Positions 34,091 to 47,346 of a DNA stretch of 64,000 nucleotides are shown piece by piece. The first letter of the stretch is position 1. Every line of letters starts with the position of its first letter. The notes beneath the pieces were generated by a model, which was given only the letters and a program-made list of their open reading frames with translations, did not search any database and had not been told where the DNA came from. The stretch is from Alisma plantago-aquatica (Eukaryota > Streptophyta > Magnoliopsida > Alismatales > Alismataceae), in contig OY856410.1 of NCBI GenBank assembly GCA_963693085.1, positions 563,679,906 to 563,743,905 of the forward strand, in the 5' to 3' direction. A program made the translations under genes and the position numbers.

Positions 34091-34455
34091 TCAACCACTC
34101 TGTTCAGTCACCCCTAAGTCTAAGTTCAACTTTCGCATCTCTACTAGCAAGTCTCTCTTGAAACATGTCATAGAGAATACATCCGCTGTTGAACTTGACA
34201 TCCTGCTCAGAGCAACTGCTACCGCATTCGACTTTCCAGGATGATAATCTATTGTCACTTCATAATCTTTGATCAATTTTAACCATCTTCGCTATCTAAG
34301 ATTCAGATCCTTCTGGGTGGAGATATATTTCAAGCTCTCATAATCTGTAAACACTTGGCACGCCTCACCATAAAGATAGTGATGTCATGTCTTAAGAGCA
34401 TGAACTACATCAGCTAACTCCAAATCATGTGTCAGATAATACTCCTCATTCTATG
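34091..34455 (-). pseudogene. Gypsy RNase H pseudogene, unit 1
   Basis: Reads THDLELADVVHALKT, then [11 protein letters not shown], then [15 protein letters not shown], then [20 protein letters not shown], then AVALSRM. A CAG codon is TAG (plus strand CTA, 34292-34294), a nonsense change shared only with unit 2 (40738-40740). The FTDHE histidine is tyrosine in these two units. Reverse transcriptase, normally just upstream, is absent. Confidence 0.85.
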
Positions 34456-34459
34456 CTAC

Positions 34460-36023
34460 TTACTTCTTGCTATAACTACAAGAATTCATTTTACATTGCA
34501 CTTCACTTATTTTATATTTCTCCTTTTGTTCACAACACACTTGTTACACTTCAAATTTATATCTTACTCTTTTCTCTGAGTCATTTTCATATTGTCTATC
34601 TATCTTTCATATTAACTACCTTTAAACCTTGGATTTCATTAGTGCTAGCTTATCTTTCATAGAATCTCATGATCTTATTTTATAAAGATGCTAGTATTCG
34701 CGGTCAAATCACTAGCGACATCCCTTGAACTACTTCAACTCTAAACATTCTAGGGTTTGGTCCTTATCAGTAACATAGCATTATTGTGATGTGACTTTGC
34801 TCCCTTAGTTTGACAATCAAACTTTGGATCTCATAAGTTTTACTAAAGTCTTGCTTATCTTATCACTGGAATTTCCTTTCTCTTATTTGGACATTCAGAT
34901 AAATTACATTCTCAATTTACCTTGCTAGGGTTTCATCACCATACTGTGTGTCATTATTTCATTCTCTTAGACGTCTCTACCATAATAATTATGCACCATA
35001 TATGATTCATTTTCCATTTTACAAGTTTCTTCATGTATATCATGTTGCTCTTCCAAAGGCTCTTTATTTTCTATGTACTTATTGCATACTTAACTTCCAA
35101 TTAAGGATTCCTCATATGAGACTCCAACATTGGGCCTCTGATATCATTTCTAGCTACTTCTTAGTTGTTTTAATCTTTCCCTTATACCTCAACCTCTTAG
35201 TGTATATACATTCTTACTATGATGCGAGTCTAAATTATCCAGAGTCTATTCTTATTATACTTTTAATAGGAGTCATTAGATCCCACTAACGCATCCTACC
35301 AGCCGGACCAGGCCGAACCTGTAGTCCTGAAGCCAAGAGCTACTCAGGATTAACCAACTCCTATTAATCTCAAACATGTGGAAAGAATATCCACTTAGGG
35401 CAAACTCATTTAAACATAACTTCTGGTCTACTTAATACAAGGAATATAAACAATAAATAAACCAATTTATGACGCACAACAATATAAAAGAATCACATTT
35501 ACTTTACAAACTGAAAATCTAAATTCATGCATATAAGAGCATTTCTAGTGATTTTCAATCAAATAAAGAGTTGTATCACATCCTATTTTTAATCTCTTAC
35601 TCCTACATTAATTTCCGGTTTCCTTAACCCTAAGATTTCCAAGGTTTCTCTCTAGCCTATCCTTCCTCTGCATACCTGGCCAGGGCATCCAGAGAAGAAT
35701 AGACAGAGTAGCTCGATACTGGTCAATCTAAGTATTCAGACACCTGGCCAGGGTATCCAAACACTCAGACATCCCAGAGCTAAAAACACATCACTTCTTA
35801 TGTATCTCACTTATAATTCTATCTTTTGATTCTAATGATCCCAGACGACTCAACTTAAGTTCTCAACCTGATCCTTGTGACCACATCATCTTCCTACCAT
35901 CTGCAATAATATAACAGAACACTTTCTGTTATAAAATTGCAGTTAGAAGGAAGACATCTAAGTCCTAATCCTATTGGTCTCTTAGCATCCCCTGACCTTG
36001 ACTTAGAATAACCATGTACTCAA
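34460..36023. other. Non-coding stretch in place of gag, protease and RT, unit 1
   Basis: About 1.56 kb with no retroelement domain on either strand. A 113-residue plus-strand open frame (34948-35289) is kept in unit 2 but broken in units 3 and 4, and has no domain, so it is not called. CCTGGCCAGGG-type words at about 35680 and 35740 repeat. The same stretch occurs in units 2-4. Confidence 0.65.
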
Positions 36024-36040
36024 CCTATGCTCTGATACCA
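36024..36040 (-). promoter_or_regulatory. Primer-binding site, unit 1
   Basis: Minus strand TGGTATCAGAGCATAGG, a perfect start of the tRNA-iMet complement, three bases from LTR 2. Equivalent sites: 42470-42486, 48914-48930, 55377-55393. Confidence 0.92.
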
Positions 36041-36043
36041 AGA

Positions 36044-38564
36044 TGTCACACCCCGATCTCACACTAGCCACTAATCACGAGATTAGGGCGCGACGGAGGA
36101 ATTATCACATAAACAAATCACTGCGAATTTTTTTTTCTTTTTAAAACCTTGTAATGATATCCGGATTATTACTGTAAACTAAAACATAATAAACTATTGC
36201 GGAAGCATTTCAATTAAACTGGCTAGAGAACATAAATAGAGTTTACAACATGTAACATTGTTTAATAGAAAGTAAGCATAACAATTAACTTACATCTTTA
36301 TACACATTCACCATACATATTATCTCTCACCCACACCATGTCCCAAGGACCTAGGGGAAAGGACTAAGAGACCTCTATCTAGACTAACTACATATACCTT
36401 CTACAGACTAAGCGTTAGGATGAAAAGATTCTTCCGATTCCTACTGCTGATGTTGACCTGAAAATGTTTGAGTAGAGGGATGAGCCTACTCGCTCAGTGA
36501 ATAGCATTTCATTTAGCTATCACTAAACAACTCATCAGATAAAATTGAAATAAAGATAAGTGCAGTACTAAGCAGGGTAGTTCTAATAACATAGCAGATT
36601 TATAGATAACAATCTCATTTTCATGCAACATCAGATATTTTAAACAAATAAACAATTATAGAGAATTGGCAGAGAAATTCAAATCTCTTAACATATTAAA
36701 TTTACTGTGATCCTATATGATTACATATTTATATTATTATTATGCCCTAATCATATGCAGTGTACTCTGCATACAAAGATCTGTAGCGAACTACGATCCC
36801 ACCGTACAAGACTTAGCGACACACCCGGGAAATGCTAAGTCTGACCGCCATTCCTGTTTTGCTAAAGGACCCACAGGCTCTTCGGCCTCACTGCACTACT
36901 CCGAGTGCTCTAGACTCCTCCTCTAACCTGAGCACACAGGCGGAGAGTCTACACTGGGTTACCACCGTGACACACGCACAGATTATTGTTGAATAACCCC
37001 TATTTACTCCAGTGCCACCGTGACACCGCACGGATTATTGTTGAACACTGCCTATCAATCCTCGTGCCACCAGAATTACTCAACTGGTTGATGTTGGACA
37101 CGAGTTTCACCCCTAAGATGCAGACCTCTCAAAGGGGTTCTACCGTGTTAGGGCACCTAAGTCTATCATCATTATTAAAGCAGTAAATATAAATTGTCAT
37201 AACTCAATCTTAATTGCACACTGAGTATATTTAAGAACACTTCCATCTCTTTCAACTTTATACATAATTCCACATCATTCTAAGCTTGTCATAATAGCAG
37301 ATATTCATTTAGAGCTCAACATATTCACAGCAGTATCAGTACAGACAACATCCGCTATTTTCTTCAGTTACACTAAGTAATTTAGGCTCTATAGAATGAA
37401 ACACATTTCTTTAATCTCATTTATACTGTTTAGAAATTACTCTAATTATACCGAAGCAATATATACAATGAAATCTAGTTCGATGGTGATAAATAAATGA
37501 AATACTACTCACCCACTTCGGTGTGTTCGTATACACCGAAAACGTCCACAAACACGCCTAAATCTGCTTTTCTGCAACTTTGCACCCCGTGCAACTGATT
37601 TGCACCCCGTGCAATCTGGGCAGAAACACTTCTATTCTGTTTTTCAAGTAACTTTGCACCCCGTGCAACTGATCTGCACCCCGTGCAATCTGGGCAGAAA
37701 CACTTCTGTTCTGTTTTTCTACAACTTTGCACCCCGTGCAACTGATCTGCACGCCGTGCAAACTGGCCGACTTTCTGTCCTGTTTTCTATAACTTTGCAC
37801 GTCGTGCAACCTGCGCAGAAAACGGAAATCCCCGAGGAAGAAGGTGGATTTGGGGTCGTTTCGCGGCCAATCTTTGCCCTAAACTCCTTGGGAACTTCAA
37901 GACGACCTAGCAGAAACCCGTAGACGTTGCTTTTCACGCCTTAGGCCGCTCTCAGCGACCTCCTTGGCCGGCCCCTATCTTGGTCGGGCTGCTTGGAACG
38001 AAGAAGAAAGGGGGAAAGAAGATGGAGAAGATGACGCAGCTGAAGGAGGGAACCGCGGCTGCTGGTTGATTTGGTTGGGAAAAGATGAGGAATCGAAGGT
38101 GAACGGAGAAGGAGGGGCTTGATCTCCCAGCTTTCTCCTCTAGCTAGTTCTCTCTCTCTCCCTTCTCTGTTTTCTCAAACGGCAACTGAAGGAATGAACT
38201 TATCATTCATTCAAAGTCGGCTAACAGGATAATAAAGGGAAAATCTAAAGAGGAGATAAGGAAGGGCGCCCAGGGGGGCGAACGTAAAATGCCCAAGAAC
38301 TTTTCTGAAATTACACATAGGTCCCTGGACACTAAAAAGCTCATATCTTTTTACTCGTAGGTCGGTTTCGCGTGATTTCTCTGGCAACGGATCAAGCACA
38401 AACTTGTCCTCAACCTCAGGACAAGAAAACAAGCTAATGATACATTAACACTAGCTCAAAGCTCAAAACACTATTAACAAAAGCAAGTACTCATCTCAAC
38501 ATAACTAGTTCAATTATGCACTAACCAAGGTACTTACTGGTAAAACGAAATGTGGGTCATAACA
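36044..38564 (-). repeat. Gypsy array LTR 2
   Basis: 2521 bp with the same termini as LTR 1. It appears identical to LTR 3 (offset 6446). The palindrome minisatellite at 37579-37810 has seven copies, one fewer than LTR 1, which explains most of the length difference. Confidence 0.9.
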
Positions 38565-39654
38565 ATCTCCCTCCCTTATAAGAATTTCGTCCCGAAATTC
38601 CTAAACTAGAAAAGGAAACTTGTTACGCATCTCTGATTCAAGCTCCCACGTAGCTTCCTCTATATTGTGATTCCTCCACAAAACTTTCACTAAAGATAAC
38701 TCGCGATTCTTAAGCTTCTTGATCCTCTGATCAACTATCTGTATTGGTCCCTCAACATAGGACACATCTGATCTGATTCCAGATCAAACCACAATACATT
38801 GTCTTTCTAGAACTGTTATAACAGTAACTCAAATTATGGTAATTACTGAGAAATTATCATACTATACATGCAGACAAACTAAAATTCTTAAATAAACAGA
38901 ATGCATGTCAATTTGGCACTTTATACTAAAAATCATGCAATTGAACTGTTAAACATCACCACATCTCATACTGAGAATTTTGATATCAAAATACTTGATT
39001 CATTGTACACCCTATCCTTAGGGTTTCAGTTATCTCATCTATTTGATTGCAGTTCAAATCACAATACGGTATCCTTCTAGAACTGGCAGAGCAGTATATT
39101 CAAAATCATTGTAATTACTGAGTAATCCTTATATCATGCATGCAGGCAGATTTAAAATTCATAAATATCCCAAACTCATATCAATTTTGACACATACATA
39201 CTGAATTCATGCAATTGAACATCTTATTACACCAATAAGAGTAATTTACTTCACACATAAGAAATCATTTGTAATATTTATCAATTATCTGAAATTTCTC
39301 GAAGAACGTGCACATTAACCCAAATCCTGGTGTGTGCATCACATAACTGAATTAAGAGTTGCTTACGTATCATAACACAAATAATTAATAATACTTGAGA
39401 ATTTCTAGTATTATCTCAGAGAAATGTGCCAATTCATGTAAATGTTAAGTCACACACATTAACATAACAGGAAACATGCAACTAGGTTTATTTGCATATT
39501 TTAATGCTGTCGTACTTTCTTGAAATCATGCACCTGATGATTTTACAAAATCTGTATTGTATGGGTTTATACCCAAGTCGTACCATTATCAGTCGTGTAT
39601 TTCTAAACTCAACATTCCCACTAAGGAATTTGAGTTTCGATGAACTATGTAAAT

Positions 39655-40356
39655 TCACTGGTCCAATCTACACTTTCTATTATACAGAGCTTCATACGGG
39701 GCCAAACCAAGACTGGAATGGTGAATATTGTTGTATGCAAACTTTATAAGGCTTAAATGTTCTTCCCAACTTCCACTGAAATGCAAAACACATGCTCTCA
39801 GCATGTCCTCAAGAGTCTGAATGGTTCTCTCAGACTGACTATCTGTTTGCGGGTAAGAAGTTGTACTAAACCTCAGCTTTGTGCCCAAAGCATGATGCAA
39901 CTGATTGCAAAAACCTAGATGTAAACTTAGGATATCTATCTGATATAATTGAAACTGGGATACCATACAACCTGACTATCTCATCCATGAATATCTTATC
40001 CAACTTCGGAACATCAGAGGTTGACTTGATATGAAGAAAGTGAGCAGACTTAGTCAGTCTATCCAAAATCACCATATTGAGTCACAACCTCTAGGTGTCC
40101 TGGGTGACCCTATCACAAAATCCATTGTGATATGTTCCCATTTCCATTCTGGTATATGAAGAGATTACAATGTATCTACAGGTTTCTGGTGCTCAGCCTT
40201 AACTTGCTGACACACACTGCACCTAGTCACATACTCAGCTACATTCTTTCCATACCAGGCCACCAATACAACTCATTGAGTTTCACGTACATCTTAGTGT
40301 TACCTGGATGCATGGAATACATCGATGCATGCGCTTCCTTAAGAATCTATTCTCTC
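39655..40356 (-). pseudogene. Gypsy integrase pseudogene, unit 2
   Basis: Same text as unit 1, with DRYPKF and the same frameshift near 39890. Translations of the two units are identical where compared. Confidence 0.85.
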
Positions 40357-40536
40357 AAGTCATTATCTCGAGGTACATGCAACCTGTCACGCTAATACAA
40401 CACACCATCATCCGAAACATAAACTTTGGTCTTTTCCCCCTGTCATGTCATGCATGATCTACTGTAACTCACTATCACTCTACTGAAGTTCCTTAATCTG
40501 ATCATAAAAGATAGGCTTAACTTGCATCTGTGCAAA

Positions 40537-40901
40537 TCAACCACTCTGTTCAGTCACCCCTAAGTCTAAGTTCAACTTTCGCATCTCTACTAGCAAGTCT
40601 CTCTTGAAACATGTCATAGAGAATACATCCGCTGTTGAACTTGACATCCTGCTCAGAGCAACTGCTACCGCATTCGACTTTCCAGGATGATAATCTATTG
40701 TCACTTCATAATCTTTGATCAATTTTAACCATCTTCGCTATCTAAGATTCAGATCCTTCTGGGTGGAGATATATTTCAAGCTCTCATAATCTGTAAACAC
40801 TTGGCACGCCTCACCATAAAGATAGTGATGTCATGTCTTAAGAGCATGAACTACATCAGCTAACTCCAAATCATGTGTCAGATAATACTCCTCATTCTAT
40901 G
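40537..40901 (-). pseudogene. Gypsy RNase H pseudogene, unit 2
   Basis: Identical to unit 1, with TAG at 40738-40740 (plus strand CTA). Confidence 0.85.
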
Positions 40902-42489
40902 CTACTTACTTCTTGCTATAACTACAAGAATTCATTTTACATTGCACTTCACTTATTTTATATTTCTCCTTTTGTTCACAACACACTTGTTACACTTCAA
41001 ATTTATATCTTACTCTTTTCTCTGAGTCATTTTCATATTGTCTATCTATCTTTCATATTAACTACCTTTAAACCTTGGATTTCATTAGTGCTAGCTTATC
41101 TTTCATAGAATCTCATGATCTTATTTTATAAAGATGCTAGTATTCGCGGTCAAATCACTAGCGACATCCCTTGAACTACTTCAACTCTAAACATTCTAGG
41201 GTTTGGTCCTTATCAGTAACATAGCATTATTGTGATGTGACTTTGCTCCCTTAGTTTGACAATCAAACTTTGGATCTCATAAGTTTTACTAAAGTCTTGC
41301 TTATCTTATCACTGGAATTTCCTTTCTCTTATTTGGACATTCAGATAAATTACATTCTCAATTTACCTTGCTAGGGTTTCATCACCATACTGTGTGTCAT
41401 TATTTCATTCTCTTAGACGTCTCTACCATAATAATTATGCACCATATATGATTCATTTTCCATTTTACAAGTTTCTTCATGTATATCATGTTGCTCTTCC
41501 AAAGGCTCTTTATTTTCTATGTACTTATTGCATACTTAACTTCCAATTAAGGATTCCTCATATGAGACTCCAACATTGGGCCTCTGATATCATTTCTAGC
41601 TACTTCTTAGTTGTTTTAATCTTTCCCTTATACCTCAACCTCTTAGTGTATATACATTCTTACTATGATGCGAGTCTAAATTATCCAGAGTCTATTCTTA
41701 TTATACTTTTAATAGGAGTCATTAGATCCCACTAACGCATCCTACCAGCCGGACCAGGCCGAACCTGTAGTCCTGAAGCCAAGAGCTACTCAGGATTAAC
41801 CAACTCCTATTAATCTCAAACATGTGGAAAGAATATCCACTTAGGGCAAACTCATTTAAACATAACTTCTGGTCTACTTAATACAAGGAATATAAACAAT
41901 AAATAAACCAATTTATGACGCACAACAATATAAAAGAATCACATTTACTTTACAAACTGAAAATCTAAATTCATGCATATAAGAGCATTTCTAGTGATTT
42001 TCAATCAAATAAAGAGTTGTATCACATCCTATTTTTAATCTCTTACTCCTACATTAATTTCCGGTTTCCTTAACCCTAAGATTTCCAAGGTTTCTCTCTA
42101 GCCTATCCTTCCTCTGCATACCTGGCCAGGGCATCCAGAGAAGAATAGACAGAGTAGCTCGATACTGGTCAATCTAAGTATTCAGACACCTGGCCAGGGT
42201 ATCCAAACACTCAGACATCCCAGAGCTAAAAACACATCACTTCTTATGTATCTCACTTATAATTCTATCTTTTGATTCTAATGATCCCAGACGACTCAAC
42301 TTAAGTTCTCAACCTGATCCTTGTGACCACATCATCTTCCTACCATCTGCAATAATATAACAGAACACTTTCTGTTATAAAATTGCAGTTAGAAGGAAGA
42401 CATCTAAGTCCTAATCCTATTGGTCTCTTAGCATCCCCTGACCTTGACTTAGAATAACCATGTACTCAACCTATGCTCTGATACCAAGA

Positions 42490-45010
42490 TGTCACACCCC
42501 GATCTCACACTAGCCACTAATCACGAGATTAGGGCGCGACGGAGGAATTATCACATAAACAAATCACTGCGAATTTTTTTTTCTTTTTAAAACCTTGTAA
42601 TGATATCCGGATTATTACTGTAAACTAAAACATAATAAACTATTGCGGAAGCATTTCAATTAAACTGGCTAGAGAACATAAATAGAGTTTACAACATGTA
42701 ACATTGTTTAATAGAAAGTAAGCATAACAATTAACTTACATCTTTATACACATTCACCATACATATTATCTCTCACCCACACCATGTCCCAAGGACCTAG
42801 GGGAAAGGACTAAGAGACCTCTATCTAGACTAACTACATATACCTTCTACAGACTAAGCGTTAGGATGAAAAGATTCTTCCGATTCCTACTGCTGATGTT
42901 GACCTGAAAATGTTTGAGTAGAGGGATGAGCCTACTCGCTCAGTGAATAGCATTTCATTTAGCTATCACTAAACAACTCATCAGATAAAATTGAAATAAA
43001 GATAAGTGCAGTACTAAGCAGGGTAGTTCTAATAACATAGCAGATTTATAGATAACAATCTCATTTTCATGCAACATCAGATATTTTAAACAAATAAACA
43101 ATTATAGAGAATTGGCAGAGAAATTCAAATCTCTTAACATATTAAATTTACTGTGATCCTATATGATTACATATTTATATTATTATTATGCCCTAATCAT
43201 ATGCAGTGTACTCTGCATACAAAGATCTGTAGCGAACTACGATCCCACCGTACAAGACTTAGCGACACACCCGGGAAATGCTAAGTCTGACCGCCATTCC
43301 TGTTTTGCTAAAGGACCCACAGGCTCTTCGGCCTCACTGCACTACTCCGAGTGCTCTAGACTCCTCCTCTAACCTGAGCACACAGGCGGAGAGTCTACAC
43401 TGGGTTACCACCGTGACACACGCACAGATTATTGTTGAATAACCCCTATTTACTCCAGTGCCACCGTGACACCGCACGGATTATTGTTGAACACTGCCTA
43501 TCAATCCTCGTGCCACCAGAATTACTCAACTGGTTGATGTTGGACACGAGTTTCACCCCTAAGATGCAGACCTCTCAAAGGGGTTCTACCGTGTTAGGGC
43601 ACCTAAGTCTATCATCATTATTAAAGCAGTAAATATAAATTGTCATAACTCAATCTTAATTGCACACTGAGTATATTTAAGAACACTTCCATCTCTTTCA
43701 ACTTTATACATAATTCCACATCATTCTAAGCTTGTCATAATAGCAGATATTCATTTAGAGCTCAACATATTCACAGCAGTATCAGTACAGACAACATCCG
43801 CTATTTTCTTCAGTTACACTAAGTAATTTAGGCTCTATAGAATGAAACACATTTCTTTAATCTCATTTATACTGTTTAGAAATTACTCTAATTATACCGA
43901 AGCAATATATACAATGAAATCTAGTTCGATGGTGATAAATAAATGAAATACTACTCACCCACTTCGGTGTGTTCGTATACACCGAAAACGTCCACAAACA
44001 CGCCTAAATCTGCTTTTCTGCAACTTTGCACCCCGTGCAACTGATTTGCACCCCGTGCAATCTGGGCAGAAACACTTCTATTCTGTTTTTCAAGTAACTT
44101 TGCACCCCGTGCAACTGATCTGCACCCCGTGCAATCTGGGCAGAAACACTTCTGTTCTGTTTTTCTACAACTTTGCACCCCGTGCAACTGATCTGCACGC
44201 CGTGCAAACTGGCCGACTTTCTGTCCTGTTTTCTATAACTTTGCACGTCGTGCAACCTGCGCAGAAAACGGAAATCCCCGAGGAAGAAGGTGGATTTGGG
44301 GTCGTTTCGCGGCCAATCTTTGCCCTAAACTCCTTGGGAACTTCAAGACGACCTAGCAGAAACCCGTAGACGTTGCTTTTCACGCCTTAGGCCGCTCTCA
44401 GCGACCTCCTTGGCCGGCCCCTATCTTGGTCGGGCTGCTTGGAACGAAGAAGAAAGGGGGAAAGAAGATGGAGAAGATGACGCAGCTGAAGGAGGGAACC
44501 GCGGCTGCTGGTTGATTTGGTTGGGAAAAGATGAGGAATCGAAGGTGAACGGAGAAGGAGGGGCTTGATCTCCCAGCTTTCTCCTCTAGCTAGTTCTCTC
44601 TCTCTCCCTTCTCTGTTTTCTCAAACGGCAACTGAAGGAATGAACTTATCATTCATTCAAAGTCGGCTAACAGGATAATAAAGGGAAAATCTAAAGAGGA
44701 GATAAGGAAGGGCGCCCAGGGGGGCGAACGTAAAATGCCCAAGAACTTTTCTGAAATTACACATAGGTCCCTGGACACTAAAAAGCTCATATCTTTTTAC
44801 TCGTAGGTCGGTTTCGCGTGATTTCTCTGGCAACGGATCAAGCACAAACTTGTCCTCAACCTCAGGACAAGAAAACAAGCTAATGATACATTAACACTAG
44901 CTCAAAGCTCAAAACACTATTAACAAAAGCAAGTACTCATCTCAACATAACTAGTTCAATTATGCACTAACCAAGGTACTTACTGGTAAAACGAAATGTG
45001 GGTCATAACA
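42490..45010 (-). repeat. Gypsy array LTR 3
   Basis: 2521 bp, apparently identical to LTR 2. Palindrome minisatellite at 44025-44256, seven copies. Confidence 0.9.
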
Positions 45011-46100
45011 ATCTCCCTCCCTTATAAGAATTTCGTCCCGAAATTCCTAAACTAGAAAAGGAAACTTGTTACGCATCTCTGATTCAAGCTCCCACGTAGC
45101 TTCCTCTATATTGTGATTCCTCCACAAAACTTTCACTAAAGATAACTCGCGATTCTTAAGCTTCTTGATCCTCTGATCAACTATCTGTATTGGTCCCTCA
45201 ACATAGGACACATCTGATCTGATTCCAGATCAAACCACAATACATTGTCTTTCTAGAACTGTTATAACAGTAACTCAAATTATGGTAATTACTGAGAAAT
45301 TATCATACTATACATGCAGACAAACTAAAATTCTTAAATAAACAGAATGCATGTCAATTTGGCACTTTATACTAAAAATCATGCAATTGAACTGTTAAAC
45401 ATCACCACATCTCATACTGAGAATTTTGATATCAAAATACTTGATTCATTGTACACCCTATCCTTAGGGTTTCAGTTATCTCATCTATTTGATTGCAGTT
45501 CAAATCACAATACGGTATCCTTCTAGAACTGGCAGAGCAGTATATTCAAAATCATTGTAATTACTAAGTAATCCTTATATCATGCATGCAGGCAGATTTA
45601 AAATTCATAAATATCCCAAACTCATATCAATTTTGACACATACATACTGAATTCATGCAATTGAACATCTTATTACACCAATAAGAGTAATTTACTTCAC
45701 ACATAAGAAATCATCTGTAATATTTATCAATTATCTGAAATTTCTCGAAGAACGTGCACATTAACCCAAATCCTGGTTTGTGCATCACATAACTCAATTA
45801 AGAGTTGCTTACATATCATAAAACAAATAATTAATAATACTTGAGAATTTCTAGTAATATCTCAGAGAAATGTGCCAATTCATGTAAATGTTAAGTCACA
45901 CACATTAACATAATAGGAAACATGCAACTAGGTTTATTTGCATATTTTAATGCTATCGTACTTTCTAGAAATCATGCACCTGATGATTTTACAAAATCTG
46001 TATTATCTGGGTTTATACCCAAGCCGTACCATTATCAGTCGTGTATTTCTAAACTCAACATTCCCACTAAGCAATTTGGGTTTCGATGAACTATGTAAAT

Positions 46101-46802
46101 TCACTGATCCAATCTACACTTTCTATTATACAGAGCTTCATACGGGGCCAAACCAAGACTGGAATGGTGACTATTGTTGTATGCAAACTTTATAAGGCTT
46201 AAATGTTCTTCCCAACTTCCACTGAAATGCAAAACACATGCTCTCAGCATGTCCTCAAGAGTCTGAATGGTTCTCTCAGACTGACTATCTGTTTGCGGGT
46301 AAGAAGTTGTACTAAACCTCAACTTTGTGCCCAAAGCATGATGCAACTGATTACAAAAACCTGGATGTAAACTTAGGATCTCTATCTGATATAATTGAAA
46401 CTGGGATACCATACAACCTGACTATCTCATCCATGAATATCTTAGCCAACTTCGGAACATCAGAGGTTGACTTGATATGAAGAAAGTGAGCAGACTTAGT
46501 CAGTCTATCCAAAATCACCATATTGAGTCACAACCTCTAGGTGTCCTGGGTGACCCTATCACAAAATCCATTGTGATATGTTCCCATTTCCATTCTGGTA
46601 TATGAAGAGATTACAATGTATCTACAGGTTTCTGGTGCTCAGCCTTAACTTGCTGACACACACTGCACCTAGTCACATACTCAGCTACATTCTTTCCATA
46701 CCAGGCCACCAATACAACTCATTGAGTTTCACGTACATCTTAGTGTTACCTGGATGCATGGAATACATCGATGCATGCGCTTCCTCAAGAATCTATTCTC
46801 TC
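46101..46802 (-). pseudogene. Gypsy integrase pseudogene, unit 3
   Basis: Same domain order as unit 1. It has a private nonsense change CAA to TAA (plus strand TTA, 46351-46353) in the segment after SDR...KFTSRFL. The earlier KIF residue context is AKIF as in units 4 and 5, not DKIF. Confidence 0.82.
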
Positions 46803-46981
46803 AAGTCATTATCTCGAGGTACATGCAACCTGTCACGCTAATACAACACACCATCATCCGAAACATAAACTCTGGTCTTTTCCCCTATCATGTCATGCAT
46901 GATCTACTGTAACTCACTATCACTCTACTGAAGTTCCTTAATCTGATCATAAAAGATAGGCTTAACTTGCATCTGTGCAAA

Positions 46982-47346
46982 TCAACCACTCTGTTCAGTC
47001 ACCCCTAAGTCTAAGTTCAACTTTCGCATCTCTACTAGCAAGTCTCTCTTGAAACATGTCATAGAGAATACATCCGCTGTTGAACTTGACATCCTACTCA
47101 GAGCAACTGCTACCGCATTCGACTTACCAGGATGATAATCTATTGTCACTTCATAATCTTTGATCAATTTTAACCATCTTCGCTGTCTAAGATTCAGATC
47201 CTTCTGGGTGGAGATATATTTCAAGCTCTCATGATCTGTAAACACTTGGCATGCCTCACCATAAAGATAGTGATGTCATGTCTTAAGAGCATGAACTACA
47301 TCAGCTAACTCCAAATCATGTGTCAGATAATACTCCTCATTCTATG
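46982..47346 (-). pseudogene. Gypsy RNase H pseudogene, unit 3
   Basis: The domain is longer open here than in units 1 and 2 because CAG is intact: [20 protein letters not shown] is read through to the DYHPGK block. Histidine is kept in TDHE. Reverse transcriptase is absent. Confidence 0.85.

Larger units (their letters stand above)
38565..42489 (-). mobile_element. Gypsy internal region, unit 2
   Basis: 3925 bp: polypurine tract 38565-38578, chromodomain end about 38596-38746, integrase 39655-40356, RNase H 40537-40901, non-coding 40906-42469, primer-binding site 42470-42486. From 38668 onward it appears identical to unit 1, including the shared RNase H nonsense codon at 40738-40740. It lacks the chromodomain nonsense codon of unit 1. 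Confidence 0.88.

Noticed and set aside
34948..35289. 113-residue plus-strand open frame with hydrophobic stretches in gypsy units 1 and 2
   Set aside because: Antisense to the element, lost in units 3 and 4 through small indels, and has no recognisable motif.
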